NCBI GenBank assembly: GCA_025994075.1
Contig: JAMQGV010000017.1
Location: forward strand, 248,001-312,000
Direction of reading: 5' to 3'
Source of the DNA: Vicinamibacteria bacterium
GTDB lineage: Bacteria > Acidobacteriota > Vicinamibacteria > Fen-336
Length of the DNA: 64,000 nt
Part shown: piece by piece, positions 1-7,122 of the stretch
Layout: every line of letters starts with the position of its first letter
Position numbering within the stretch: the first letter of the stretch is position 1
Made by a program: the position numbers and the translations under genes
The notes under the pieces: model-generated
Told to the model about the DNA's origin: nothing
Database searches by the model: none
Seen by the model: the letters and a program-made list of their open reading frames with translations, nothing else

Positions 1-1009
1 TGCGGTTGACCACCGGCATGCACAGGATCGAGCGGGTGCGGTAGCCGGTCTTGCGGTCGACCTCGGGGTTGAAGCGCGAGTCCTGGTAGGCGTCGGGGAT
101 GTTGATCGTCTGGCCCGTGGTGAACACCGCGCCGGCGATGCCCATGTGGCTCGGGAAGCGGATCTGCGACAGCCCCTCGTCGCGGCTGACCAGCGCCCAC
201 AGCTCGTTCGTCTTCGGGTCGTGGACGAACAGCGTCGCGCGGTCGGCCTCGAGGATGGTGGCCACCGTCTCCATGATCTTCTTGAGCAGCGGCTGGAGCT
301 GCAGCTCCGACGACATCGCCGCCGTGACCTCGAGGAGCTGGGTCTCCTCGTTGCGGGCGCGCGCGATCTGGGCGTGGAGCTGGGCGTTGACGAAGGCGGA
401 CGCCGCGTGCCCGGTCAGCGTCTCCAGCAGCGACAGGTCCTCCGGGTCGAAGGCGTCCTCGCCCTTCTTGTTGAGGACCTGGGCGACGCCGATGATGCGG
501 GCGCCGTCCTCCCGGCTGTGCACGATCGGCGCGCACAGGATGTTGCGGGTGTGGAAGCCCGTCTGCCGGTCGATCTCGGGGTTGAAGCGCGGGTCGGCGT
601 AGGCGTCGGGGATGTTGACCGCCTCGCCGCTGCGGAACACGGTGCCGGCGATGCCGGCGCCGGCCGGGAAGCGGATCTCGCCGGTCAGTCCCACCGCCGC
701 TTTCGTGTAGAGCTCGTCGGTCTCGGCGTCGTGCAGGAAGATCGTGCAGCGCTCGGCCTCCAGGAAGTCGGAGACCAGCTCGACCATCCGCGGCAGCAGC
801 ACCTCGAGCGAGAGCGAGTCGGCCATCCGCCGCGAGACCTGGAGCAGGGCCGAGGTCTTGCGCAGGATGTCGGCGAGGCGCTCGGTGAACGCCTCGCGAT
901 CGCTCTCGCTGAGCTGGAGCAGGATGCGGCGGATGTCGTCCTGCCGCAGCCGGTGGCCGATGAGCTGGGAGACCAGATCCACGTCGTCGGGCCGCGCGGG
1001 TGTCGTCAT
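1..1009 (-). CDS. Tandem GAF-domain signalling protein (C-terminus outside window)
   Basis: The first 336 residues are visible. After a helical N-terminus (about 1-64) come GAF 1 (about 65-210) and the start of GAF 2 (from about 235). The two share strings such as NIPDAY followed by SRFNPE/PRFNPE and FP..GIAG, so they look like an internal duplication. GAF 1 carries N180-K181, F187 and D191, a partial match to the NKxnFx3DE motif of cyclic-nucleotide-binding GAF domains; the final E is L here. The output domain (cyclase, phosphatase, kinase or GGDEF) lies beyond the window, so the reaction is unknown. Start ATG at 1009, in a CATG shared with the opposite strand. A TACAAT element lies 12 bases upstream. 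The role as a cytoplasmic sensor is inferred from the fold. Confidence 0.85.
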   Translation of the reverse strand, partial: MTTPARPDDVDLVSQLIGHRLRQDDIRRILLQLSESDREAFTERLADILRKTSALLQVSRRMADSLSLEVLLPRMVELVSDFLEAERCTIFLHDAETDELYTKAAVGLTGEIRFPAGAGIAGTVFRSGEAVNIPDAYADPRFNPEIDRQTGFHTRNILCAPIVHSREDGARIIGVAQVLNKKGEDAFDPEDLSLLETLTGHAASAFVNAQLHAQIARARNEETQLLEVTAAMSSELQLQPLLKKIMETVATILEADRATLFVHDPKTNELWALVSRDEGLSQIRFPSHMGIAGAVFTTGQTINIPDAYQDSRFNPEVDRKTGYRTRSILCMPVVNR

Positions 1010-1021
1010 GGCAGGTCGAGG

Positions 1022-1027
1022 ATTGTA
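1022..1027 (-). promoter_or_regulatory. -10-like hexamer before the GAF gene
   Basis: TACAAT on the minus strand (5/6 to TATAAT), ending 12 bases before the ATG at 1009. A TTGACA lies upstream (1045-1040, minus), but the gap is only 12 bases, too short for a standard promoter. Confidence 0.4.
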
Positions 1028-1055
1028 CTGCCGGGCGTGTGTCAACATCGCGGCC

Positions 1056-1826
1056 GTGCCCGGCTACCGTTTCCTGCGCACCCGGCTCGAGGCGCTCGAC
1101 TTCCCGGAGCTGACGCGGCGCGTCGAGGGCTGGCTGGCCGACCCCGCGGGGCCGGCCCGCCACGTCGCCTGCCTCAACACCTACTGCGTGACGCTCGCCG
1201 CCGACGACCCGGCGCTGCAGGCCGTCTACGACCGCGCGGACGTGGCCGGGCCCGACGGCATGCCGTTCGTGTTCTGGATGCGCTGGCGGCTGCCGGGCGT
1301 GCCCTGCGAGCGGCTCTACGGCCCCGACGTGATCCTGCACCTGGCGGCGGAAGGCGTGCCGCGCGGCTGGCGCTTCTACCTCTACGGCGGCGCGCCCGGC
1401 ATCGCGCCGGCGATGGCCGAAGCGCTGGAGCGGCGCTTCCCGGGCCTGCAGGTGGCCGGCTGGCACACGCCGCCGTTCCGGCCGCCGACCCCCGCGGAAG
1501 ACGCGGCCGTGATGGCCGAGATCGGGCGGCTGCGCCCGCACGTGATCCTGGTCGGCCTCGGCACCCCGAAGCAGGACTTCTGGATCGCCGATCACCGCCA
1601 CCGGCTGCGCGGCTGCGTGCTCGTGAACGTCGGCGCGGCGTTCGACTTCTTCGCCGGCCGCGTGCGCCAGGCCCCGCGCTTCGTCCAGCGCTCGGGTTTC
1701 GAGTGGCTGTGGCGGCTGCTGTCGCGCGACTTCTTCCGCCTGCTGCACCGCTACACGGTGGTCAACCTGCGGTTCCTGTGGCGCTTCGCCCGCGACGGCT
1801 TCGGCTCCCGGGTCGACGCAGATTGA
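1056..1826 (+). CDS. WecG/TagA-family glycosyltransferase
   Basis: About 256 residues, the usual length for the WecG/TagA/CpsF family (GT26), which transfers a sugar such as N-acetylmannosamine(uronate) to a lipid-linked precursor on the inner membrane face. Visible family signatures are NTYC (41-44), the PDGMP block holding the likely catalytic Asp (about 67), RLYGPD (86-91), GLGTPKQD (168-175) and FDFFAG (196-201). The Arg/aromatic-rich C-terminal tail (about 203-245) is the membrane-binding appendage of the family. GTG at 1056 is chosen because the family N-terminus begins just there. An ATG at 1008 is in frame but sits back-to-back with the divergent GAF start. The stop overlaps the next start as TTGA. 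Donor and acceptor are unknown. Confidence 0.87.
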   Translation: MPGYRFLRTRLEALDFPELTRRVEGWLADPAGPARHVACLNTYCVTLAADDPALQAVYDRADVAGPDGMPFVFWMRWRLPGVPCERLYGPDVILHLAAEGVPRGWRFYLYGGAPGIAPAMAEALERRFPGLQVAGWHTPPFRPPTPAEDAAVMAEIGRLRPHVILVGLGTPKQDFWIADHRHRLRGCVLVNVGAAFDFFAGRVRQAPRFVQRSGFEWLWRLLSRDFFRLLHRYTVVNLRFLWRFARDGFGSRVDAD

Positions 1827-3304
1827 GCACGGAGAACGCGGGCGCGCGGGCCCTGCCGTGGGCGGCGCTGCAGGGGTTGCTGCTGACGGCGGGACAACCG
1901 CTGCTGGTGCTCGCGTGCAGCCCGTGGGTGTCGCCCCGCGACCTCGGCCTGGCCGCGCTGGCCGGTCTCGCCCCCACGCTGGCCGTCGCCCTGCTCAGCG
2001 CCGGTCCAGCCCAGGAACTGGTGCGGCTGGCGGAGAGCGAGTGGCGGCGGGTGGCCTCTCCCCTCTTCTGGTGGGGCATCGGGGCCGGCCTGCTGTTGTG
2101 GGCGGCCCTGTGGCTGGCCGCTCCTTTGGCGGCTGCCGCGGTGAACGCCCCGGAAGCGGCCCCCGTGCTCCGCGTCTCCGGCCTCCGCCTGCCGCTGGCC
2201 ATGGCCGCCGCGATTCCGTTCGCCATCGCGCAGCGCGGGCTGATGTTCCGCAGCACCGCCTGGCCGCTGACGGTCGCGGCCCTCGTGCCGCTCGGCGTCG
2301 CCCTGCCGCTGGCGTGGAGCGGTGCGGGCTACTGGGCCGTGGTGGTCGGCGGCGTCGCCGCGGAGGCGGCCCGCGCGATCGCCCTCGCCAGCGTCGTGCC
2401 CTGGAAGCCCGGGGCGGAGGCGAGCTGGACCGTGCTGCGCCCCCACGCCCGCTTCGGTACCCTGCAGCTCGCGCACTCGCTGCAGGCGTGGGTAGCCAAT
2501 CAGGCCGACCGCGCGCTGGTGGCCGTGGCGCTCGGCCTGGAGGCGCTCGGCTACTACTCGCTCGGCTTCTCCGTCTGCGGCTACCTGGCCGGGGTCGCCG
2601 CGGAGCCGGTCGCCCGCCTCGCCTACCCGGTGCTGGCGCGCGTCCGCGGCCACGCACCGCAGTTGCGCGAGGCCTACCTCGGAGCGCTCGCCACCGGCGC
2701 CACCGCGGCCGCGTTCTTCGGCCTGGCCCCGGCCGCGCTCGGCCCGGGCCTGGTGGACGCGCTGCTGCCGGCCCGCTGGGCGCCGCTCGGGCTGGTGCTC
2801 GCCGGTCTCGGCCTGCACTTCGCCGCGTGGAGCGCGCTGCGGGTGAACCAGGAGCTGTTCAAGGCGCTGGGACGGCCCGAGATCGCGCCGCGCCAGCTCG
2901 CCGTCGCGCTCGCCGTCAGCGTCCCGCTGTGGGTCGCCGCCGCTCCGCTGGGACTCGGGGCCTTCGTCGCCGCTCGCGCCTTCACGGTCGTGCCGCTGTG
3001 GTGGCTGCAGGGCCGCCAGGTCGGCCGCCTGCTGGAGCTGCCGGCCGCCTCCCGTCGCTCCGCGCTCGGCGGCCCGCTCGCCGCCTCCGCCGCGATGCTC
3101 GTGGTCGGCCTCGCCGGCGATCTCGTCGTGAGGCTGCACGGGACGCCGTGGCCGGCACTGGCTGCGGTCGTCGCCGGCCCGCTCGCCTTCGCGCTGGTGC
3201 TGCGCGCCGGGTGGGCGGAGCTGCTGCGCGCGCCGGCGTGGGCCCGCCTACGGGCGGAAGCCGTAGCGGAGGAGCTGCGGCCCGCTGAGGGCGACCACCA
3301 GTAG
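1823..3304 (+). CDS. Polysaccharide flippase-like MOP membrane protein
   Basis: About 493 residues, almost entirely hydrophobic, with roughly 12 predicted membrane helices and the pattern of Wzx/MATE-type (MOP superfamily) oligosaccharide flippases. These move lipid-linked glycans across the inner membrane. A central amphipathic stretch (VANQADRALVAVALG) resembles the loop preceding the second half in Wzx proteins. The start is TTG at 1823, overlapping the WecG-like stop by four bases (TTGA), so translation is probably coupled. The last 57 bases overlap the convergent sulfotransferase gene. Family assignment rests on topology and context. A lipid-linked-glycan exporter is the best guess. Confidence 0.75.
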   Translation: MSTENAGARALPWAALQGLLLTAGQPLLVLACSPWVSPRDLGLAALAGLAPTLAVALLSAGPAQELVRLAESEWRRVASPLFWWGIGAGLLLWAALWLAAPLAAAAVNAPEAAPVLRVSGLRLPLAMAAAIPFAIAQRGLMFRSTAWPLTVAALVPLGVALPLAWSGAGYWAVVVGGVAAEAARAIALASVVPWKPGAEASWTVLRPHARFGTLQLAHSLQAWVANQADRALVAVALGLEALGYYSLGFSVCGYLAGVAAEPVARLAYPVLARVRGHAPQLREAYLGALATGATAAAFFGLAPAALGPGLVDALLPARWAPLGLVLAGLGLHFAAWSALRVNQELFKALGRPEIAPRQLAVALAVSVPLWVAAAPLGLGAFVAARAFTVVPLWWLQGRQVGRLLELPAASRRSALGGPLAASAAMLVVGLAGDLVVRLHGTPWPALAAVVAGPLAFALVLRAGWAELLRAPAWARLRAEAVAEELRPAEGDHQ

Positions 3305-4174
3305 CCGGTCGGCGGGACTCAGGTCGGTCCGCCAGCTCTCGTCCTGCGCGAGCCGCACGCGGCGGCCCTGGCCGAAGCGGCCCACGTTGCCGTGGATGCC
3401 GTGGTTCACGCGATCGAGAACGACCCCGTCGGGGCCGACGAAGTCCCAGTCGGCGGGCGCAGGCGCGCCGCAGAACTCCAGGATGCGCTCGAGCCCGGCG
3501 CGTGGCTCCGCGACGACCTGCTCCCAGCGCAGCCGCAGGCTGGGCACGAGCGCCGCGGACGAGTCGAGAGCCAGGTTGACGAAGCACCAGTTGAGCGTCG
3601 CCATCAGCGGCGACAGCGTCGGCTCCGCCTCGTGGCGGCGGCCCAGGTCCGGACGCGGGCGGTGCTTGCGGAACGACTGGGCGATGCGCCTGCTGTCGCG
3701 CACGAGGTGCAGGTTCAGCACGCGCAGGCCGGGAACGCGCCTCAGCACCAGGAGCGTCGAGGGGTTCTTCGAGGTGTCGACGACCCAGCCGGCGGGCGCG
3801 TGGCGCGCGGCCGCGGCGTAGTGCGCCCGCAGCACGTCGCCGTAGCGGGCGAGGCGGTCGCGGAAAGCGGCGCTGCCGCCGGCGAGCAGGGCCGGAATGT
3901 GGCGGGTGCGGTCGACGCCGGCATGCAGCTCGCGCATCGCCTCCGCCGCCGGTGGCTCCGCGCCGAACGCCTCGCGCCGCAACTCGGCCCAGAACGGGCA
4001 GGCGCCCAGCGGCCCGCCGCAACCGCAGACCTCCTGTTCGTCGAAGGCGAACTTCCAGGCATGGCGCAACTCGCCGACGGACGCGAAACCGAGCTGGGTC
4101 AGCAGGCGGTCGAGCAGCGTGCTGCCGCAGTGGCCCGTGCCCGACACGAACAGGACGTTGACGGGCGCTGGCAT
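3248..4174 (-). CDS. Sulfotransferase (PAPS-dependent)
   Basis: 308 residues. The N-terminus has a 5'-phosphosulfate-binding loop, SGTGHCGSTLL (11-21), like the SxxRSGST loop of carbohydrate sulfotransferases. DTSKNP (133-138) and the RDSRRIAQSF segment (159-168) match the region that binds the 3'-phosphate of PAPS. A Cys-rich insertion (C50, C52, C59) follows the first helices. The enzyme should transfer sulfate from PAPS to a hydroxyl, presumably on a glycan given the surrounding glycosyltransferases. It is the only minus-strand gene between plus-strand glycan genes. It diverges from the methyltransferase at 4206 across a 31-base gap, and its 3' end overlaps the flippase gene. A complete PAPS-making enzyme is encoded at 7123. 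Confidence 0.85.
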   Translation of the reverse strand: MPAPVNVLFVSGTGHCGSTLLDRLLTQLGFASVGELRHAWKFAFDEQEVCGCGGPLGACPFWAELRREAFGAEPPAAEAMRELHAGVDRTRHIPALLAGGSAAFRDRLARYGDVLRAHYAAAARHAPAGWVVDTSKNPSTLLVLRRVPGLRVLNLHLVRDSRRIAQSFRKHRPRPDLGRRHEAEPTLSPLMATLNWCFVNLALDSSAALVPSLRLRWEQVVAEPRAGLERILEFCGAPAPADWDFVGPDGVVLDRVNHGIHGNVGRFGQGRRVRLAQDESWRTDLSPADRLLVVALSGPQLLRYGFRP

Positions 4175-4181
4175 CGCGAAA

Positions 4182-4195
4182 GGATTCTAGAATCC
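4182..4195. promoter_or_regulatory. Perfect 14-bp palindrome with back-to-back -10 hexamers
   Basis: GGATTCTAGAATCC is fully symmetric. It contains TAGAAT on the plus strand (4188-4193) and TAGAAT on the minus strand (4189-4184), each 5/6 to TATAAT. It fills the 31-base gap between divergent starts at 4174 (minus) and 4206 (plus), with spacings of 9 and 12 bases. It is probably one bidirectional promoter giving almost leaderless mRNAs. It also contains an XbaI-type TCTAGA core. Confidence 0.6.
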
Positions 4196-4205
4196 GGCCG
4201 TCCCC

Positions 4206-5063
4206 ATGTCGCCCGGCCTGCGCCGACGCCTGAAGTACCTGCTGCCGCCGGCACTGCTCGACGCCGGGCGGTTCCTGGCGGGGCGACTGAACCCGCGCTG
4301 GCGGGAGTGGGAGGCGGTCCCGGGCGGCTGGCGCCAGGGCGAGGCCGCTCTGAGGGTGCGCGGCTGGAACGCCCGCTCGGCAGCCGAGGCCACCGCTCGA
4401 GGCTGGTCGGACTTCCTCGCCTCGGTCGGGTCTCCGCACCCGCCGGGCGGCTGGTCCGACGGCCTGGAGTCGGACGGGTCGGTCGTGCCCCACAACACGG
4501 CGCTGGCTTTCGCCTACGCGCTCGCTTTCGCGGCCGGCGGTCGCCGCGAGCTCTCGGTGCTCGACTGGGGCGGCAGCCTCGGCCACCACTACCAGGTCGC
4601 GCGCGGCCTGTTCCCGGACCTCGCGCTCGACTACCACTGCGCCGAGGTCGAGGCCTTCTGCGAGCGCGGCGCGGCCCTCAACCCGGACGTTCGGTTCCAC
4701 TCCGGCGACGACTGGAAGGCCCGCCGTTACGACTTCGTGATGGCGAGCTGCTCGCTGCACTACGTCGAGGACTGGGCCCGGCTCGTCGCCGACCTGGCCG
4801 CGGCCTGCAGCGGCACGCTGTTCCTCACCCGCGTGCCCTGCGTGCTGCACGCGCCCTCGTTCGTGCAGATCCAGCGGCCGTACCGCTACGGCTTCGACAC
4901 CGAGTACCTGGGCTGGTGCCTGAACCGCGACGCGCTGCTGGAACGCTGCCGAGGGCTGGGGCTCGCCCTCGAGCGAGAGCTGGTCACGGGCGAGGCGCCG
5001 CCGATCCTGGGCGCGCCCGAGCCCTGCGTCTACCGCGGTTTCCTGTTCCGCGCCGCCCCGTGA
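4206..5063 (+). CDS. SAM-dependent methyltransferase, TIGR04325-like
   Basis: 285 residues. The SAM-binding glycine-rich loop is VLDWGGSLGHHY (118-129), followed by an acidic/aromatic strand (DYHCAEVEAFCE). The motif MASCSLHYVEDW lies where class I methyltransferases close the cofactor site. The WGG..G..YY form of motif I and the C-terminal CVYRGFLF recall the LIC12133/TIGR04325 methyltransferases found in O-antigen and exopolysaccharide clusters. The likely substrate is a sugar or a lipid-linked glycan. There is no Shine-Dalgarno sequence. A palindromic -10 element lies 12 bases upstream. The stop overlaps the next start as GTGA. Substrate unknown. Confidence 0.75.
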   Translation: MSPGLRRRLKYLLPPALLDAGRFLAGRLNPRWREWEAVPGGWRQGEAALRVRGWNARSAAEATARGWSDFLASVGSPHPPGGWSDGLESDGSVVPHNTALAFAYALAFAAGGRRELSVLDWGGSLGHHYQVARGLFPDLALDYHCAEVEAFCERGAALNPDVRFHSGDDWKARRYDFVMASCSLHYVEDWARLVADLAAACSGTLFLTRVPCVLHAPSFVQIQRPYRYGFDTEYLGWCLNRDALLERCRGLGLALERELVTGEAPPILGAPEPCVYRGFLFRAAP

Positions 5064-6232
5064 GGCTGCTGCTCGCCCACAACTTCTACCGCGAGGAGGG
5101 CGGCGAGAACTCGGTCTACCGGGCGCTGGCCGCGCTGCTGCGGGACGCGGGGCACGAGGTGGTCGAGTACGTGCGCGACAGCCGCGAGCTCGACGGTCAG
5201 GGTGCGCTGGCCAGGGCGGCGGCGATCCCGGCCGGCTTCGCGTCGCGGCGCACGGCGCGCGAGGTGAGCGCGCTGGTGGCTCGGGCCCGGCCACAGGCGG
5301 CGCTCGTGCAGAACGTGTTCCCGCTGATTTCCCCCGCGATCTACGGGACCCTCCGCGAGCTCGCCGTGCCGGTCGGGCAACTCGTCTACAACTACCGGTT
5401 CCTGTGCCCCGACGGCCACCTGTTCACGCGCGGCGCGATCTGCGAGCGCTGCCTGCGCGGTTCGACGCTGCCCGCGGTGCGCTTCGCCTGCTATCGCGAC
5501 AGCCGCCTCGCCAGCGCGTGGTACGCCGGCATCGTCGGCTGGCACCGGTGGCGGGACACCTTCGCCCGGATCGACGCGTTCGGCGTGCCCGACCGCTTCA
5601 TGGAGGCCAAGCTGGCCGCGGGCGGGCTGGGCCTCGGGCGCTGCGTCGTGCTCGGCAACCCGTTCGACCTCCCGCCACGGCCGCGGGCGCTGGCGCGCGG
5701 CGACGGCCTGCTGTTCGTGGGCCGGCTGGTTCCGCAGAAGGGGCTCGGCACGCTGCTGCGGGCGCTCGCGGCCTCGGGCCTCGACGCCCCGCTGACCGTC
5801 GTGGGCGACGGCCCGGCGCGGGCCGCGCTGGAGGCCGAGGCGCGCGCCTGGCTGGGCGACCGCGTCCGCTTCCTGGGCCCCGTCTTCGGCGAGCAGGTCG
5901 CCGAGCTGATGGCGAACTCCGCGGCGCTGGTGGTGCCCTCGGAGTGGTACGACAACGCGCCGCTCGTGGTGTACCAGGCTTTCGCGGCCGGGCTGCCCGT
6001 GCTCGCCTCGGACATCGACGGCCTGCCGGAGGTCGTCGAGCACGAGCGCACCGGGCTGCTGGTGCCTCCGGGCGACGTCGCGGCGTGGGCGGCGGCGCTG
6101 CGCCGCGCGTGCGGCGACCCGTCGGCCCGGATGCGATGGGGGGCTGCGGCGCGCGAGCGCGCCGAGCGCGACTTCGGCGCAGCCGCCTACGGGGCCCGCG
6201 TCGACGAGCTGCTGCGGCGCCTGGCGGGCTGA
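5060..6232 (+). CDS. GT4-family glycosyltransferase
   Basis: About 390 residues with the GT-B fold. The N-terminal domain opens with a loop rich in Gly/Glu (REEGGEN, 11-17). A CPDGHLFTRGAICERCLRG segment with three cysteines looks like a small metal- or disulfide-stabilised insertion seen in some GT4 enzymes. The C-terminal domain has the GRLVPQKGL donor-site block and SEWYDNAPLVVYQAFAAG. In the usual EX7E signature the two glutamates are D and Q here, a deviation worth noting. It transfers a nucleotide-activated sugar in the cytoplasm, probably onto the lipid-linked glycan moved by the flippase. The start is GTG at 5060, overlapping the methyltransferase stop by four bases, so the two are a coupled pair. 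Confidence 0.88.
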   Translation: MRLLLAHNFYREEGGENSVYRALAALLRDAGHEVVEYVRDSRELDGQGALARAAAIPAGFASRRTAREVSALVARARPQAALVQNVFPLISPAIYGTLRELAVPVGQLVYNYRFLCPDGHLFTRGAICERCLRGSTLPAVRFACYRDSRLASAWYAGIVGWHRWRDTFARIDAFGVPDRFMEAKLAAGGLGLGRCVVLGNPFDLPPRPRALARGDGLLFVGRLVPQKGLGTLLRALAASGLDAPLTVVGDGPARAALEAEARAWLGDRVRFLGPVFGEQVAELMANSAALVVPSEWYDNAPLVVYQAFAAGLPVLASDIDGLPEVVEHERTGLLVPPGDVAAWAAALRRACGDPSARMRWGAAARERAERDFGAAAYGARVDELLRRLAG

Positions 6233-6244
6233 AGGCAGGGGCGT

Positions 6245-6253
6245 CGCTATACT
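6245..6253 (+). promoter_or_regulatory. Extended -10 element (CGCTATACT)
   Basis: TATACT (6248-6253) is 5/6 to TATAAT and ends 17 bases before the ATG at 6271, in a 38-base gap. No Shine-Dalgarno sequence lies between, so a short-leader mRNA is likely. Confidence 0.45.
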
Positions 6254-6270
6254 CGGTTCGGCCCAGCCCC

Positions 6271-7074
6271 ATGGACACCTTCTACGGCCGGACCCTGACG
6301 GCGCTGCTCGAGCGCGGCATCCTGGACACGGGCATGCGGGTGCTCGTCTGCTGCGGCGGCTGGAGGGACCGCGAGGCGCTGCTCGCCTGCGGCTTCACGG
6401 ACGTCACCATCTCCAACCTCGACGACCGGATGGAGGCGGACGCCTTCGCGCCCTACGCGTGGAGCTACCAGGACGCCGAGCAGCTCGGCTTCGCCGACGA
6501 CTCGTTCGACTTCGCGATCACCCACAGCGGCCTGCACCACTGCCGCTCCCCGCACCGCGGCCTGCTGGAGCTCTACCGCGTCGCGCGCCGCGGGCTGCTG
6601 GTGTTCGAGCCACGCGATTCCGCACTGGTGCGGCTCGGGGTGCGCCTCGACTTCGGCCAGGAGTACGAGGTCGCCGCCGTCGCCGGCAGCGCGCTGACCC
6701 ACGGTGGCGTGCGCAACGGGCCGATCCCCAACTTCGTCTACCGCTGGACCGAGCGCGAGATCGAGAAGACGCTGGCCTCGTGGGACCCGCTGGGCCGCCC
6801 GCGCCTGCACTACTTCTACGCGCTGCGCGTGCCCGAGCAGCGGCTGTCCTGGATGAAGAACCGGCTGGCCGCGGTGGCCGTGCGCGGCCTGGTGCCGCTG
6901 CTGCGCCTGTTCACGGCGGTGGCGCCGCGCCAGGCGAACAACTTCGCGTTCTGCGCGGAGAAGGTGCAGGTCCCCCGCGACCTGCACCCGTGGCTGGAAG
7001 CGGGCCCGGACGGTCCGCGCCCGAGCCGAGCCTGGCTGGCGGCCCGCTACTCGAACGTGCCCCCGACGCCCTGA
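6271..7074 (+). CDS. SAM-dependent methyltransferase (class I)
   Basis: 267 residues. Motif I is degenerate (VLVCCGGWRDRE, residues 24-35), followed by VTISNLDDRME where SAM ribose is normally held. Motifs II and III (DDSFDFAITHSGLHHC, then GLLELYRVARRGLLVFEPRD) are typical of methyltransferase type 11 proteins. The C-terminal third is an extension with basic and aromatic residues that may hold the acceptor. Located directly after the GT4 gene, it probably methylates a sugar or glycan end group. The ATG follows a TATACT box and has no Shine-Dalgarno sequence. It is not similar to the 4206 methyltransferase outside the fold. Substrate unknown. Confidence 0.75.
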   Translation: MDTFYGRTLTALLERGILDTGMRVLVCCGGWRDREALLACGFTDVTISNLDDRMEADAFAPYAWSYQDAEQLGFADDSFDFAITHSGLHHCRSPHRGLLELYRVARRGLLVFEPRDSALVRLGVRLDFGQEYEVAAVAGSALTHGGVRNGPIPNFVYRWTEREIEKTLASWDPLGRPRLHYFYALRVPEQRLSWMKNRLAAVAVRGLVPLLRLFTAVAPRQANNFAFCAEKVQVPRDLHPWLEAGPDGPRPSRAWLAARYSNVPPTP

Positions 7075-7104
7075 CCCCGCGTCTACCGGCGGCTGCTCGG
7101 GGCC

Positions 7105-7113
7105 TGCTACTCT
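7105..7113 (+). promoter_or_regulatory. Extended -10 element (TGCTACTCT)
   Basis: TG-C-TACTCT ends 9 bases before the ATG at 7123 and no Shine-Dalgarno sequence is present. It is one of several TGCTAnnnT copies placed the same way in this window. Confidence 0.4.
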
Positions 7114-7122
7114 CCGCGGGCC

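Noticed and set aside
1028..1045. TTGACA upstream of TACAAT on the minus strand before the GAF gene
   Set aside because: The spacer is only 12 bases; a sigma-70 promoter needs about 16-18, so only the -10-like box was kept.
146..3304. Very long open frames running antisense or out of frame to real genes, for example the first 560 codons of the frame that ends in the flippase
   Set aside because: At this GC content stop codons are rare in every frame. These frames give Arg/Pro/Ala-rich sequence without domain logic and lie across well-supported genes.
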